From NCBI GenBank assembly GCA_002388905.1, contig DGNJ01000016.1:12776-28777 (forward strand): DNA of 16,002 nucleotides. Reading direction: 5' to 3'. Numbering within the stretch: the first letter of the stretch is position 1; every line of letters starts with the position of its first letter. The DNA comes from Cellvibrionales bacterium UBA4495 (lineage in GTDB: Bacteria > Pseudomonadota > Gammaproteobacteria > Pseudomonadales > Porticoccaceae). Below are positions 8,160-15,732 of this stretch, one piece after another. The translations under genes and the position numbers were made by a program. Under the pieces are notes generated by a model, which ran no database searches, was not told the origin of the DNA, and worked only from the letters and a program-made list of their open reading frames with translations.

Positions 8160-8191
8160 GACCAACAAAGGTACCAAGGCCATTGTTGATC
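8160..8191 (+). repeat. Imperfect inverted repeat between SDR and first tannase
   Basis: GACCAACAA (8160-8168) pairs with TTGTTGATC (8183-8191) with one mismatch and a 14-base loop. A smaller GGCAA/TTGCC pair (8134-8138, 8144-8148) lies just before. There is no T tract, so this is not a clear terminator; it could stabilise or process the operon mRNA. Confidence 0.5.
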
Positions 8192-8217
8192 CTGATAAAA
8201 GGCTAAAGGAGACCATC

Positions 8218-9858
8218 ATGCAACCAACTTTTATCCGACGACTGCTGGCCGGCAGCGTCAGTTTGGCCCTGACACTGTCGGCACAAGTCCTGGCCGACGA
8301 CAAATGCAGCGTCGACACGATCCAGAACTATGCCCCGGCGGACACCCGAATTACCAGCGCCGTTCCCACGAGTGAGCCCGTGGCTCACTGCCGCGTGGAG
8401 GGCACGATCACCAGCACCAACCCGGGACCCAACCAGGTCAACTTCCGCCTGCAGCTTCCGGAGGAAAATTGGACCGGCCGCTATTTTTTCATTGGCATGG
8501 GCGGCTCCGCGGGCTATGTACCCTCGCGATCCCAGGTGCCGGCGGGCAACCCGCTGCTCGTCGGCTTTGCCGTCGCCGGCACCGATACCGGTCGCCAGGG
8601 CCACATGCTCGACTGGGCTTTTCTCGACGACGAGGCCAAGGCACTGGATCACCGCGACAGGGGTGCCCATCTCACCAATGTGGCGGCGCAGCAAATCACC
8701 CGGGCCTACTACGGGACCGACGACATGTACCGCTACATGTCGGGCTGCTCCGGCGGAGGGCGCATGAGTACCGAGGCCATTGAGCGCCATCCGGAAGACT
8801 TCGACGGCGTGGTGCTCGGGGCCCCCGGCGACTGGACCACCATCCTCTCCTTTATCTACAACGTCCAGCAGATGACCCGGGAACCGGGCTCCTGGCTGTC
8901 GCCGGCAAAACTCGCCATGCTCGAGGAAAAGGTCACCGCTCATTGCGATGCGATCGACGGTGTCAAGGACGGCCTGATTCGGGACCCGGACGCCTGCGAC
9001 TACAATTTTGCCCAACTCCGGTGTCAAGACGGGGATGCCCCGGACTGCCTCACCGGGCCGGAGTTGAAAAGTGTCGAGGCTATTCTCGAAGGCCCCATCG
9101 GTCCCGACGGCGATCCCATTCGTCCCGGCTGGCCGATCTCCAACATGACCGCCTGGTCCGGGTTCCTGGGCCCGGTCCCGCCGCCCTGGTCCCCGGAGCC
9201 CTCCATGGAAAATATCGCCAAAAGCGCCGGCGGATACGTCATCGCCAACACCATGGCCAAGGCCTATCTGGGGCCCGGTGTCGATGTTCTGGAGGATTTC
9301 GACGTCTCCAACCAGGACCATATCGACGCCTGGCGTGCGGGCATGAAACGCACAGGTTTCGGCCTGCCCTTCAAGGCCGACCTGAACCAATACCGGGCCA
9401 ACGGCGGCAAAGTCATCCTGTGGAACGGCGTCAGCGACCCCTGCTGCCTGGACGCCAAGATGAAGGCGTACTACGACAAGGTTGCCGACAATGCCGGCGG
9501 TGCGGATAAAGTGGACAAGTTCGTTAAATACTACCGCATTCCCGGCATGGCACACTGCGGCGGGGGCACGGGGCCCCAGGATGCCCCTGACCAGATGATT
9601 CGAGCCATGATCGACTGGGTGGAGAACGACGAGGCACCCGGCAAGATTGTCGCCCACCGGGGGGCCGAGCGGGTCGATTTGTTATTCGCCGATCCGGAAA
9701 CGGGACAGGTCTCCGGCGTGATGATTCCCCCGCCCAAGGGCGAGCCCCACGACTTTACCCTCTGTCCGCACCCGCAGACGCCCACCTTTGACCAGACAAA
9801 GGCAAGTGTCGAAGGCGCGGTTCACGAAGCGGAGAACTGGCGATGCAGCGCGCCCTGA
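8218..9858 (+). CDS. Tannase/feruloyl esterase-family hydrolase, copy 1
   Basis: A 546-residue secreted esterase of the family that includes fungal tannases, feruloyl esterase B and the PET-pathway enzyme MHETase; it would cleave an ester of a (probably aromatic) carboxylic acid. A Sec signal peptide ends near residue 26 (AQVLA/DD). The nucleophile elbow is GCSGGGR with Cys177-Ser178; Asp407 lies in SDPCC; His446-Cys447 lies in MAHCGGG. This is the CS-D-HC arrangement, in which a disulfide joins the Cys residues beside Ser and His. A Ca-binding-like CDAIDGVKDGL loop occurs at 243-253, and the lid spans roughly 205-395. Length is normal. AAGGAG (8206-8211) lies six bases before the ATG. It sits 85 bases after the SDR and 97 before its paralogue. 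The lid, which sets specificity, cannot be assigned to tannin, ferulate or phthalate-type substrates by eye. Confidence 0.5.
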   Translation: MQPTFIRRLLAGSVSLALTLSAQVLADDKCSVDTIQNYAPADTRITSAVPTSEPVAHCRVEGTITSTNPGPNQVNFRLQLPEENWTGRYFFIGMGGSAGYVPSRSQVPAGNPLLVGFAVAGTDTGRQGHMLDWAFLDDEAKALDHRDRGAHLTNVAAQQITRAYYGTDDMYRYMSGCSGGGRMSTEAIERHPEDFDGVVLGAPGDWTTILSFIYNVQQMTREPGSWLSPAKLAMLEEKVTAHCDAIDGVKDGLIRDPDACDYNFAQLRCQDGDAPDCLTGPELKSVEAILEGPIGPDGDPIRPGWPISNMTAWSGFLGPVPPPWSPEPSMENIAKSAGGYVIANTMAKAYLGPGVDVLEDFDVSNQDHIDAWRAGMKRTGFGLPFKADLNQYRANGGKVILWNGVSDPCCLDAKMKAYYDKVADNAGGADKVDKFVKYYRIPGMAHCGGGTGPQDAPDQMIRAMIDWVENDEAPGKIVAHRGAERVDLLFADPETGQVSGVMIPPPKGEPHDFTLCPHPQTPTFDQTKASVEGAVHEAENWRCSAP

Positions 9859-9955
9859 GGCGCAGGCTTGCACTCTCTCCAGGCCAACGTCCCGAAAGAG
9901 ACCCGAACGACCCAAACGAAACAGACAATAAAACACCCGCGAGAGGAAGAGCATT

Positions 9956-11602
9956 ATGAAATACACCCGTATCACGTCATGCCTGGCGGCGACCATCGTT
10001 GCCGCCGCACTTGGCAGTGCCAATTCCCTGGCGGAGCCGGACTGCACCGCTGCCGCCATCCAGAAAATTGCCCCCGGCGACACCGTCATCGACAGCGCCG
10101 AAGGCCTGGCCCAGCCGGTTTCCCACTGCCGGATCGACGGCCACATTATCACCAGGAATCCCGGCCCCAACCGGGTCAATTTCCGCCTGCAGCTGCCGGA
10201 TAAAAACTGGAGCGGACGCTATTATTTTATTGGCCTCGGGGGCTCGGCAGGCTATGTCCCCACCGACTCCCAGATTCCCGCGGGCAACCCCTTGCTTGCA
10301 GGCTTTGCGGTGGCCGGTACGGATACCGGCCGCCAGGGCTCCTCGGGGGACTGGAACTTCCTCCGGGAAAGCGAGGCAAAGGCCCTTGACCACAACCACC
10401 GGGGCGCCCATGTCACCGCTGTGGCCACCCAGGCGATTACCCGGGCGTACTACGACAGCGACCAACTCTACCGCTACACCTCCGGCTGCTCCGGCGGCGG
10501 GCGCATGTCGGTTCAGGCCATCGAAAAATACCCCGGGGATTATGACGGCGTGATCCTCGGCGCCCCCGGCGGACGCAGCAGTGGCAGCATGCTTAAATTT
10601 ATCCATGCCGCCCAGCAAATGTACCGGGAACCCGGAGCCTGGCTTTCTCCCGCCAAACTCGCCATGGTCGATAAACAGGTCACTGCCGCCTGCGACGGAA
10701 CCGATGGCGTGCTGGATGCCGTGGTTGCCGATCACCGCCTCTGCGACTTCGACGTGGCCAGTCTCAAATGCCCCGCGGACGACAAGGCCGACTGCCTCAC
10801 CGAGCCAGAAATCAAGAGCATCAAAGCCATACTCGACGGCCCCCGGGGTCCCGACGGCAAACTGATCGCCCAGCCCATGCAGATCACCAATATGACCATG
10901 TGGTCGCAATTCCTGGGCCAGACTCCGCCCCCCTGGTCGACGGAACCCACCCGTGAGAACGCCATGCGCGCTTCCGCCGGTTTTACCATGGCCACCTCCC
11001 TGGCCCATGCCTACTTCGGCCCGGACTACGATGTCCTCGACTTCGACTTCGACAACCCGGAAGACCTTAAAAGGTGGTGGGCAGCAGCGGAACGCACCGG
11101 CTTCGGCGCACCCTACTCGGCGAACCTGAAGGGATTTTATGAGACCGGTGGAAAAGTCATCCTGTGGAACGGACGCAGCGATTCCTGCTGTGGCGATCTG
11201 GAACTCGAAGAGTACTACCATGACGCCGGCCGCAGCCTCGACGAACCCGAAAAGCTGGAGGAATTCGTCCGTCTCTACCAGATTCCCGGTATGGGCCATT
11301 GCGGTTCCGGCACCGGCCCCCTGGACGCCCCCGATCAGTTTATCCGCGAGATGATCGACTGGGTGGAGAACGAAACACCGCCCGGCCCCGTGGTCGCCCA
11401 CCGGGGCACAGAGCGCGCCGATCTGATTTTTGCCGACCCGGACACCGGCCAGGTCTCCGGCGTGGTGATTCCCCCGCCCATGGGCCCGGCCCGCGATTTC
11501 CTGCTCTGCTCTTACCCGGAAATTCCCGTATTCAATCCCACCGCGGGAAACACCGGGCAGGCAGTAGCCGACGCCGACAACTGGCATTGCAGGGCACCCT
11601 GA
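9956..11602 (+). CDS. Tannase/feruloyl esterase-family hydrolase, copy 2
   Basis: A 548-residue tandem paralogue of the preceding gene. A Sec signal peptide ends near residue 27 (SANSLA/EP). Catalytic residues are Cys178-Ser179 (GCSGGGR), Asp409 (RSDSCC) and His448-Cys449 (MGHCGSG), again CS-D-HC. Over residues 81-128 it is identical to copy 1 at 39 of 48 positions; the lid (about 205-395) and the part after the nucleophile differ more. The Ca-loop equivalent reads CDGTDGVLDAV, with Ala replacing the usual Gly at residue 255. GAGGA (9943-9947) lies eight bases before the ATG. It is the last gene of the plus-strand group and converges on the MFS gene. The duplication with divergent lids suggests two related substrates or two steps on one substrate. 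Family is firm; specificity is unknown. Confidence 0.5.
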   Translation: MKYTRITSCLAATIVAAALGSANSLAEPDCTAAAIQKIAPGDTVIDSAEGLAQPVSHCRIDGHIITRNPGPNRVNFRLQLPDKNWSGRYYFIGLGGSAGYVPTDSQIPAGNPLLAGFAVAGTDTGRQGSSGDWNFLRESEAKALDHNHRGAHVTAVATQAITRAYYDSDQLYRYTSGCSGGGRMSVQAIEKYPGDYDGVILGAPGGRSSGSMLKFIHAAQQMYREPGAWLSPAKLAMVDKQVTAACDGTDGVLDAVVADHRLCDFDVASLKCPADDKADCLTEPEIKSIKAILDGPRGPDGKLIAQPMQITNMTMWSQFLGQTPPPWSTEPTRENAMRASAGFTMATSLAHAYFGPDYDVLDFDFDNPEDLKRWWAAAERTGFGAPYSANLKGFYETGGKVILWNGRSDSCCGDLELEEYYHDAGRSLDEPEKLEEFVRLYQIPGMGHCGSGTGPLDAPDQFIREMIDWVENETPPGPVVAHRGTERADLIFADPDTGQVSGVVIPPPMGPARDFLLCSYPEIPVFNPTAGNTGQAVADADNWHCRAP

Positions 11603-11816
11603 CGCTCGGAAATCCGTCTGTGGGTATAAGTCCGCTGGCGTGGCCGGAGAATCTCGACTGACGGAATGTACATGAGGGAATCTTTGTAACCTGACCGCGA
11701 ATACCAGGTTAAACGGGAGCGCCAACGATTAACGGTGGATCTGTACCCAGGCTTGCTCAAGACCGCTATCCGCCGGTTCGAATCTCTGGTCAGTGCAGAC
11801 TGCTGAAACCGGGAAA
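11603..11816. other. Intergenic region between convergent genes
   Basis: This 214-base gap separates the stop of tannase copy 2 from the stop of the MFS gene. It has a perfect 7-bp inverted repeat TAACCTG (11687-11693) / CAGGTTA (11705-11711) with an 11-base loop. No T tract follows on either strand, so it is at best a weak bidirectional terminator. No gene or tRNA is supported here. Confidence 0.5.
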
Positions 11817-13073
11817 TCAAACCGGCGGCGGCACCGCCTCGACACGACGCAGTTTCAGCAAGGGCGTATAAAGTACCGGAATCGACATCAGGCCGGCAAT
11901 CAACAGGAACATAATCCGGTAACTGCCGGTAAGGTCGTACACCCAGCCGGAGAACAGTGGCGATATCGCGGCAGCACAGAGTGCCACAAAACTGACCAGG
12001 CCGAACATCCTTGCATAGATTTGGCTGTCGAAGAGTTTGCCGATCAGGGAGCCCCACATGGGCATAAACCCCCCGCCACTGATAGCCACGACGGCCGTCG
12101 CCACGGCCAGTCCCGCAAAAGACTCGCTGGCGGCGTATAACACCATACTGCCGATATTAACCAACAGCATACCGGCGAATACCAGCCGGATATCCAGCAA
12201 ATCGCAAAGCCTGCCGATGATAATACTGAACAGGATACCCACCGCTGAATAGAGGGATATCAGGAGCGCGGCTCTTTCCCGTGCCACCCCGATATCGATG
12301 GCAAACAAAGCCAGATTGGAGAGGACCGCGGTATACATGCCCACCATCAGAGCCAGTCCGAAGGACAGCATCCAGAAATTGCGGCTCCACAGAGCAGTAC
12401 GCACGAGAGCCTTTAGCGCCACTCCCGTACCAGGCACCGGCCGTGTCGGCAAATCGACACGATCGCCATCCGGTGCCAGCCCGCGATCGGCAGGAAATTC
12501 AACCACTGTGGCCCGGACCAAAACCGGGATTACCACGGCAATCATCAGACCTATTAGCAGCATGCTCATCCGCCATCCAAGCATGGCGAACATCAGGGCA
12601 ATAAGCGGTGGAAACAAAAACCCGCCCACCTGGGTACCCAAAGCGGCAATCCCGATTGCCGACCCGCGATAGCGAACAAACCAACGGGACAGAAGAATGG
12701 CCGGACAAAGAGAGGTGAGACTGACAATCAGTGCGGGTACCAGCAGCGCGTAGGAACCGACAAAGCCCCATATGCTTGGACTTACACCGATGATTCCATA
12801 GCCAGCGCCGGCAACCAGTGCCGAGACACTAAGCACCCGTCGGATGGAAACCTGGTCCATAAGGGATGACAGTTTCGGCGCCAGAAGTCCCGTCAACAGA
12901 TTGTGGCCCGTTACCGCCAGCATGATCTGGGCACGACTGGCGGCAAATTCCTGTTCCAGGGCATCGGCAATAAGACTGACCACATAAAACGAGGTCCCGC
13001 CGCCTATGGCCCCCAACACCAGGCAGACAAGCACGAGCCACCAGCCATAATAGATCGAACGAAGTGCTTTCAT
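11817..13073 (-). CDS. MFS transporter, monocarboxylate-porter-like
   Basis: A 418-residue inner-membrane carrier with about 12 predicted transmembrane segments in two halves of six. A polar loop at about residues 205-235 (EFPADRG...LPTRPVPG) separates the halves. The opening YYGWWLV motif in TM1 and RWFVRYRGSAIGIA after TM4 are typical of the bacterial monocarboxylate/oxalate-formate-like MFS groups, which move organic acids by proton symport or exchange. Here it would import an acid freed by the periplasmic esterases or amidase, which is inference. The ATG at 13073 has only a G-rich stretch (AGGGGGGG) upstream as ribosome binding site. It is 105 bases downstream of the MaoC gene, a larger gap than between the other minus-strand genes, so it may have its own promoter; a poor TTGGTT/TATAAG pair with 15-base spacing is visible in the gap. 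Confidence 0.5.
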   Translation of the reverse strand: MKALRSIYYGWWLVLVCLVLGAIGGGTSFYVVSLIADALEQEFAASRAQIMLAVTGHNLLTGLLAPKLSSLMDQVSIRRVLSVSALVAGAGYGIIGVSPSIWGFVGSYALLVPALIVSLTSLCPAILLSRWFVRYRGSAIGIAALGTQVGGFLFPPLIALMFAMLGWRMSMLLIGLMIAVVIPVLVRATVVEFPADRGLAPDGDRVDLPTRPVPGTGVALKALVRTALWSRNFWMLSFGLALMVGMYTAVLSNLALFAIDIGVARERAALLISLYSAVGILFSIIIGRLCDLLDIRLVFAGMLLVNIGSMVLYAASESFAGLAVATAVVAISGGGFMPMWGSLIGKLFDSQIYARMFGLVSFVALCAAAISPLFSGWVYDLTGSYRIMFLLIAGLMSIPVLYTPLLKLRRVEAVPPPV

Positions 13074-13178
13074 GGTCCCCCCCTGGTTTATTATTGCCGC
13101 GGATTCGTTTAACGGGCCTCTCTTCCGGTCGAACCCGGACCAAAGCGAACCCTTATAATAACCGGTTCACAAAACCAA

Positions 13179-14039
13179 TCAGGCGCAAAGTTCAACAAGC
13201 CCGTTCTTGATGGCCGGCACATCCCGCTCCAGTACCTGGACGGTGTAATGCACTTTTTTATCCTCCACCCACATGTGTGTGCGCAGGGTTTCCCCGGGAT
13301 ACACGGGCACGGTAAAACGCCCGTAAACGGAAGCGATGCGTTCGCTGTCAAAACCGCAGACCTTTTTAAGGACAGCCGTGGCGGCCACGCCCCAGGTGGC
13401 CAGGCCGTGGAGAATCGGCCGATCGAAGCCCGCCTTTCCGGCCACGGCGGGATCCGCATGCAGCGGGTTCCAGTCCCCGTTCAGGCGGTAGAGCAACGCC
13501 ATGGACGCGGGGGTCGGCGTATCAATGTAGGCATCCGGTGCCCGGTCCGGTGTTTTCGGCGGCGACGGCAGGCTCACATCGGGTCCGCCAAAGCCGCCGT
13601 CGCCACGGGCCAGCATGGTCTGGATCACGGTACAGAGGGGGCTACCGGAATCCGCGTCCCGCACCTTACGCTCCCAGACAATGGCGGCCCCTTTATCGGC
13701 GCCCCGGTCCACCACCTCGGTGATCCGGTGGCTACCGATCACGGTCGCCGCCGGCGGCAGGGACTGATGAAGGATGAGCCGGTGCTCTGCATGAACCACC
13801 TTCACCCAGTCGACCCCCGTATCCATGTCACGAAGCCAGAAACCGGGATGAGTCAGAGTGCCGCCGTAGGTGGGCAGGCAGCGCTGGTCCTTTTCAAAAA
13901 CAAAGGGCAGTTCATCCTCGTCCAGCGGGTCGGACCCCAGGCCCAGGCTCAGGGCGTAGAGAAGGGTATCCCGGCTGGTATAGGTCTGGCGGACGTCGGG
14001 GATGTCAAGGTTGATCAGCTTGTCGTAGTCGATCGTCAT
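13179..14039 (-). CDS. MaoC-type (R)-specific 2-enoyl-CoA hydratase
   Basis: A 286-residue double-hotdog protein of the hydratase-2 class, which adds water to trans-2-enoyl-CoA to give (R)-3-hydroxyacyl-CoA, or the reverse. The C-terminal hotdog holds the hydratase-2 motif YRLNGDWNPLHADP, with Asp189, Asn191 and His194 as the active-site residues. FDRPILHGLATWG follows. The N-terminal half (SRDTLLYALSLGLG, then LPTYGG) is the degenerate substrate-binding hotdog. Overall it recalls the mycobacterial HtdY-like proteins and the hydratase domain of peroxisomal multifunctional enzyme 2. These handle bulky acyl-CoAs such as branched or steroid side chains as well as fatty acids. The ATG lies only two bases after the stop of the upstream enoyl-CoA hydratase-family gene, with GGGGAG at that stop, so the two are translationally coupled. 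Hydratase activity is likely; the natural acyl chain is unknown. Confidence 0.5.
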   Translation of the reverse strand: MTIDYDKLINLDIPDVRQTYTSRDTLLYALSLGLGSDPLDEDELPFVFEKDQRCLPTYGGTLTHPGFWLRDMDTGVDWVKVVHAEHRLILHQSLPPAATVIGSHRITEVVDRGADKGAAIVWERKVRDADSGSPLCTVIQTMLARGDGGFGGPDVSLPSPPKTPDRAPDAYIDTPTPASMALLYRLNGDWNPLHADPAVAGKAGFDRPILHGLATWGVAATAVLKKVCGFDSERIASVYGRFTVPVYPGETLRTHMWVEDKKVHYTVQVLERDVPAIKNGLVELCA

Positions 14040-14041
14040 GC

Positions 14042-14824
14042 TTACTCCCCGCGGAATTCCGGTGTGCGTTTTTCCAGGAAAGCGGTGACCGCCGCCCGGT
14101 GGTCGCGGGTCAGGTAGAGTCCCGGCGAATTGTCCATCTCGTTGCGCAGGGCATCCTCAAAGGTATCGATGCCCCAGGCATAGGCCTGTTTCATGACGGC
14201 CAGGGGCAGCGGCGCGCCAGCGGTAAACTCGCCACACACCTCGGCGGCCCGGTCGAGCAGCTTTTCAGGCGCCACCACTTCGTCCACCAGCCCGAGCTCC
14301 AGGGCCTCGCCCACCTGCACCTTACGGGCGGAAGCAATAATGCGCTTGGCCTGCCCCAGCCCGACCCGCTGGCGAATGGTCCAGAGCAAACCGAGATCCG
14401 GTTGCAGTCCCACCCGGGAAAACGAACAGACGAACTTGGCGTTATCGCTGGCCACCAGATAGTCGGCGGCCAGGGCCAGGGAGAAACCGGCCCCGGCGGC
14501 GTAGCCGTCGACGGCGGCGATTACCGGCTTGGCACCGGCGACGATGACCCGGGCGAGTTCGTGGAAGATCCCCATGCGGCGGCGGGATTCGGCGATGCTC
14601 CGCTCTTCGGTCATGCCGCTGATATCGCCGCCGGAACAGAAATGGTCGCCGGCACCACACACGATAATGCCGCGACATTGACTATCATTCATGCAGTCCC
14701 GAAGCGCATCGCGCAGGGCGATCACCAGGTCCAGGGACATGGCATTGCGCCGTTCGGGTCGGTTGAGGGTCAACAGGGTCAATTCCCCCCTTTGTTCCCG
14801 CAGTACCAGTTCAACATCACTCAT
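14042..14824 (-). CDS. Enoyl-CoA hydratase/isomerase-family (crotonase) protein
   Basis: A 260-residue crotonase-fold enzyme acting on an acyl-CoA in the cytoplasm. The CoA/oxyanion motifs are present: HFCSGGDISG at 61-70 and GYAAGAGFSLALAAD at 107-121. Both hydratase glutamates of classical enoyl-CoA hydratase are missing. The first is Ser115 (GAGFSLA against GGGCELA), and the second falls in FSRVGLQPDLG instead of PEILLG. The latter, with Asp143, resembles PaaG-type isomerases, so an isomerase or another CoA reaction is as likely as hydration. Two adjacent ATGs exist; 14824 is chosen because GGAG (14835-14832) is seven bases upstream, but 14827 is possible. The open frame reaching further upstream lies inside the neighbouring hydrolase gene and has no family similarity. 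It sits 17 bases after the alpha/beta hydrolase and 2 before the MaoC gene. Confidence 0.5.
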   Translation of the reverse strand: MSDVELVLREQRGELTLLTLNRPERRNAMSLDLVIALRDALRDCMNDSQCRGIIVCGAGDHFCSGGDISGMTEERSIAESRRRMGIFHELARVIVAGAKPVIAAVDGYAAGAGFSLALAADYLVASDNAKFVCSFSRVGLQPDLGLLWTIRQRVGLGQAKRIIASARKVQVGEALELGLVDEVVAPEKLLDRAAEVCGEFTAGAPLPLAVMKQAYAWGIDTFEDALRNEMDNSPGLYLTRDHRAAVTAFLEKRTPEFRGE

Positions 14825-14841
14825 CATCTTTCTCCCAGGTT

Positions 14842-15720
14842 TTATAAAAGGGCGCGCAACACCGAAATCAGCGCCACCGGCTGGTCGAGCATCAGGTGGT
14901 GGTGACCGTCCGGGATACACACGCGTTTGCCGGGGTTGCCCAGTTCCGCGTGAACACGGTGCGCCATATCGTCCGGAACAACCAGGCTGAGGCTGCCGTA
15001 GACCACGTCCACGGGGGTCGTGACGGTGGGCAGCAGGCGGTCCGCCTCCGCCACCGCGAAGGTGGCGGAGGTCATCGCCTGATCGAACTTCCAGGTCCAC
15101 CCTCCTTTCACCTGGCGCAGTGAGTGCCGGCCCACGTGCCGCACCAGACAATCCAGGGATTCGGGCTGTTCCGGCGCGAGCCTGAAACGTTGAATCCCGG
15201 ACTCGAAGTCCGGATACAGCCTGGATTTTTTCTGGACCACCGGGTCGTCGGGAATGTCCACGCCCTCGAACAACTGGTGCGTATCCACCACCACCGCGTG
15301 GTCGAACAGGTCGGGCCGCCAGGCGCAGGCCTGAAGCAGGCGCCCGCCGCCGAAACTGTGGCCCACCGCCGTCACCGGCCCCAGCCCGAGCTGTTCGATA
15401 AGGGCGACAATATCCTCCCGATGACAGTTAGAGGTATATTCCGTGCGATGGTCACTGTCGCCCATGCCGGTAAAATCCAGGGCGTAAACCCGGTACTGCT
15501 CCGCCAGGAAAGGGGCCACCATATCCCACCAGTGAGCGTGGGCCCGGAAACCGTGGGCCAGTAAAAGCGGCGGCTTTCCCGGATCATCGCCCCACTGCAG
15601 GTAATGGATGCGACCGGCTTCGCTGTTCAGCGTGCCCGGGCGGCCGGGCCGGGACAGGGCCCATTGCCACCAGCCGGGCAACGTGTCCGCGGGCGTGTTT
15701 TCGCTCGTCCGGGTCGGCAA
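14842..15720 (-). CDS. Alpha/beta-fold hydrolase, TTG start
   Basis: A 292-residue hydrolase without a signal peptide, so probably cytoplasmic. The oxyanion motif is LLLAHGF (52-58), the nucleophile elbow GHSFGG with Ser122, and the His is probably His274 in GHHHLMLDQP. The strand that normally ends in the acid reads YGSLSLV, with Ser245 where Asp is usual; Asp250/Asp251, or Asp146 after strand 6 (VVVDTH), could replace it. The start is a TTG at 15720, 12 bases after the thiolase stop, with an AGGGGG ribosome-binding-like run. No ATG or GTG upstream of the first beta strand is available in frame. The place among CoA-linked genes suggests an esterase, lactonase, C-C bond hydrolase or thioesterase; the sequence cannot decide which. 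Confidence 0.5.
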   Translation of the reverse strand: MPTRTSENTPADTLPGWWQWALSRPGRPGTLNSEAGRIHYLQWGDDPGKPPLLLAHGFRAHAHWWDMVAPFLAEQYRVYALDFTGMGDSDHRTEYTSNCHREDIVALIEQLGLGPVTAVGHSFGGGRLLQACAWRPDLFDHAVVVDTHQLFEGVDIPDDPVVQKKSRLYPDFESGIQRFRLAPEQPESLDCLVRHVGRHSLRQVKGGWTWKFDQAMTSATFAVAEADRLLPTVTTPVDVVYGSLSLVVPDDMAHRVHAELGNPGKRVCIPDGHHHLMLDQPVALISVLRALL

Positions 15721-15732
15721 CGTGACGCCCCC

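Noticed and set aside
11687..11711. The 7-bp inverted repeat as a bidirectional terminator for the convergent genes.
   Set aside because: No T tract follows on either strand and the stem is short; it is listed only as an observation within the intergenic region.
9977..11725. A very long minus-strand open frame (582 codons) opposite tannase copy 2, and a similar 484-codon one at 8203-9657 opposite copy 1.
   Set aside because: Both lie antisense to clear genes with catalytic motifs, are rich in Gly/His/Val as expected of reversed GC-rich codons, and match no known family.
11770..11800. GGTTCGAATC, which looks like a tRNA T-arm, in the gap between convergent genes.
   Set aside because: The T-stem does not pair (only the first positions match), no matching acceptor or anticodon stem lies upstream, so it is neither a tRNA nor a clear attachment-site remnant.
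11512..12057. A 181-codon minus-strand frame across the intergenic gap and the end of the MFS gene.
   Set aside because: It overlaps the MFS and tannase coding regions in other frames and shows no known motif.
14828..15151. An N-terminal extension of the crotonase into the alpha/beta hydrolase gene.
   Set aside because: It is Arg/Gly/Pro-rich shadow sequence; the crotonase fold begins at the MSDVEL start with a ribosome binding site.
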